DNA from: Xenophilus aerolatus
Lineage (GTDB): Bacteria > Pseudomonadota > Gammaproteobacteria > Burkholderiales > Burkholderiaceae_C
DNA: 64,000 bases
Reading direction: 5' to 3'
Assembly: GCA_030418545.1 (NCBI GenBank)
Contig: QAIB01000003.1
Coordinates: 62,001 to 126,000, forward strand
In this document: in pieces, positions 63,346 through 64,000 of the stretch
How the letters are laid out: each line of letters opens with the position of its first letter
How positions within the stretch are numbered: the first letter of the stretch is position 1
Position numbers and translations under genes: made by a program
Notes under the pieces: model-generated
What the model was told of the DNA's origin: nothing
The model's input: the letters and a program-made list of their open reading frames with translations, nothing else
The model's database searches: none

Positions 63346-64000
63346 ATGAGCCTCTCGGCCCGCCTGGGCATCGGCTTCATGAAGGTGCTGGCGCACGTGC
63401 CGCTGCCGGTCACGCGCGCCCTGGGCGCCGTGCTGGGCCGCCTGCTGCACGCGGTGGCCAGGCCACGCCGGCACGTGGTGGACGTGAACCTCGCGCTGTG
63501 CTTTCCCCACAAGTCGCCCGAGGAGCGTCGCCACATCGCGCGCCGGACCTTCGTCTACGTGGCGCAGGCCTGGCTGGACCGCAGCTGGCTGTGGCATGCA
63601 CCGCCCGACGTCGTCGACCGCCGCATCCGCATCACCGGGGCCATCGGCGAGATCGACGAGGGCCACGACCCGACAATCCTGTTCGCGCCGCACTTCTACG
63701 GCCTCGATGCGGCGGCGACGGCGCTGACCAAGCACAACCCCAAGCCCTCGACCACCATCTACACCACGCAGCGCGACCCCATGGTCGACGAGTGGACGCG
63801 CCAGGGTCGCACGCGCTTCGGCAACGTCACCGTGCTGCACCGCGTCGACGGCGTGAAGGAGATCGTGGGCGGCCTGCGCAAGGGCGGCGTGCTGTACCTG
63901 CTGCCCGACATGGACTTCGGCCCCTCGCAGTCGGTCTTCGTGCCCTTCTACGGCGTCATGGCGGCCACCGTGCCTTCGCTGTCGCGCTTCGCGCGGCTGG
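63346..64000 (+). CDS. LpxL/LpxM-family lipid A acyltransferase, second gene (cut by window end)
   Basis: The first 218 residues are visible. HFYGLD (116-121) is the HX4D catalytic motif, LLPDMDFG about 195-202 is the second conserved block. FMKVLAHVPLPVTRALGAVLGRLLHAV is the N-terminal membrane segment. GAAGGAG lies just upstream of the ATG. Its role with the first gene is to add two acyl chains to lipid A in sequence, as inferred from the family. Confidence 0.9.
   Translation, partial: MSLSARLGIGFMKVLAHVPLPVTRALGAVLGRLLHAVARPRRHVVDVNLALCFPHKSPEERRHIARRTFVYVAQAWLDRSWLWHAPPDVVDRRIRITGAIGEIDEGHDPTILFAPHFYGLDAAATALTKHNPKPSTTIYTTQRDPMVDEWTRQGRTRFGNVTVLHRVDGVKEIVGGLRKGGVLYLLPDMDFGPSQSVFVPFYGVMAATVPSLSRFARL

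Overview
The window is a high-GC, densely coded chromosomal segment from a betaproteobacterium, most likely a member of the Comamonadaceae (Variovorax/Acidovorax-like). The basis is the gene content (Burkholderiales-type trimeric porins, Coq7, tandem LpxL-type acyltransferases beside metK, groESL with a CIRCE element) and a family-typical short intergenic repeat that occurs at least seven times. No tRNA, rRNA, CRISPR array, transposase or phage gene was seen. All calls come from reading the sequence; no database search was run.

Layout. 1-3.3 kb: two porin genes in inverted orientation flank osmC and coq7. The left porin runs off the window and appears to have lost its normal 5' end. It lies just beyond a candidate small RNA that carries an anti-Shine-Dalgarno CUCCUCC motif. 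3.4-13.3 kb: a peptide/opine-type (Dpp-like) ABC transporter with two paralogous binding proteins, an M20 amidohydrolase inside the operon, and a DODA-type dioxygenase. 13.3-23.6 kb: central sugar-phosphate metabolism (zwf, tal, pgi, a YihX-like HAD phosphatase) surrounding an AfuABC-type ABC transporter that may import sugar phosphates rather than iron; a Blc-like lipocalin is also here.

23.6-40.9 kb is the most interesting part. rutABCDEF (pyrimidine ring catabolism) and its regulator rutR adjoin an 11-gene, mostly overlapping leftward operon. That operon encodes two isopenicillin-N-synthase-like Fe(II)/2-oxoglutarate oxygenases, a VOC protein, a second isochorismatase-like hydrolase, a BMP/nucleoside-type ABC transporter and a PotABCD-like ABC transporter. 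Both operons have a -24/-12 (sigma-54) promoter (a perfect consensus match at 35513-35528, one mismatch at 40896-40911), and each has a RutR-like palindrome nearby. This suggests one nitrogen- and RutR-controlled regulon for scavenging pyrimidines or modified nucleobases, with oxidative chemistry not present in the classical Rut pathway. There is no rutG permease; the ABC transporters may replace it.

41.2-52.3 kb: a DUF805 gene, then a polyol operon: a SmoEFGK-type transporter, a long-chain polyol dehydrogenase, a PfkB kinase, a transaldolase-like aldolase, an SDR dehydrogenase, an AraC regulator and xylulokinase. 52.5-54.7 kb: groESL with CIRCE and an overlapping sigma-32/sigma-70-like promoter. 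54.8-60.8 kb: TonB-dependent siderophore receptor, PepSY membrane protein and small membrane protein, then a second TonB receptor. 60.8-64 kb: small lipoprotein, metK with a long structured leader, and two LpxL/HtrB-family acyltransferases, the second cut by the window end.
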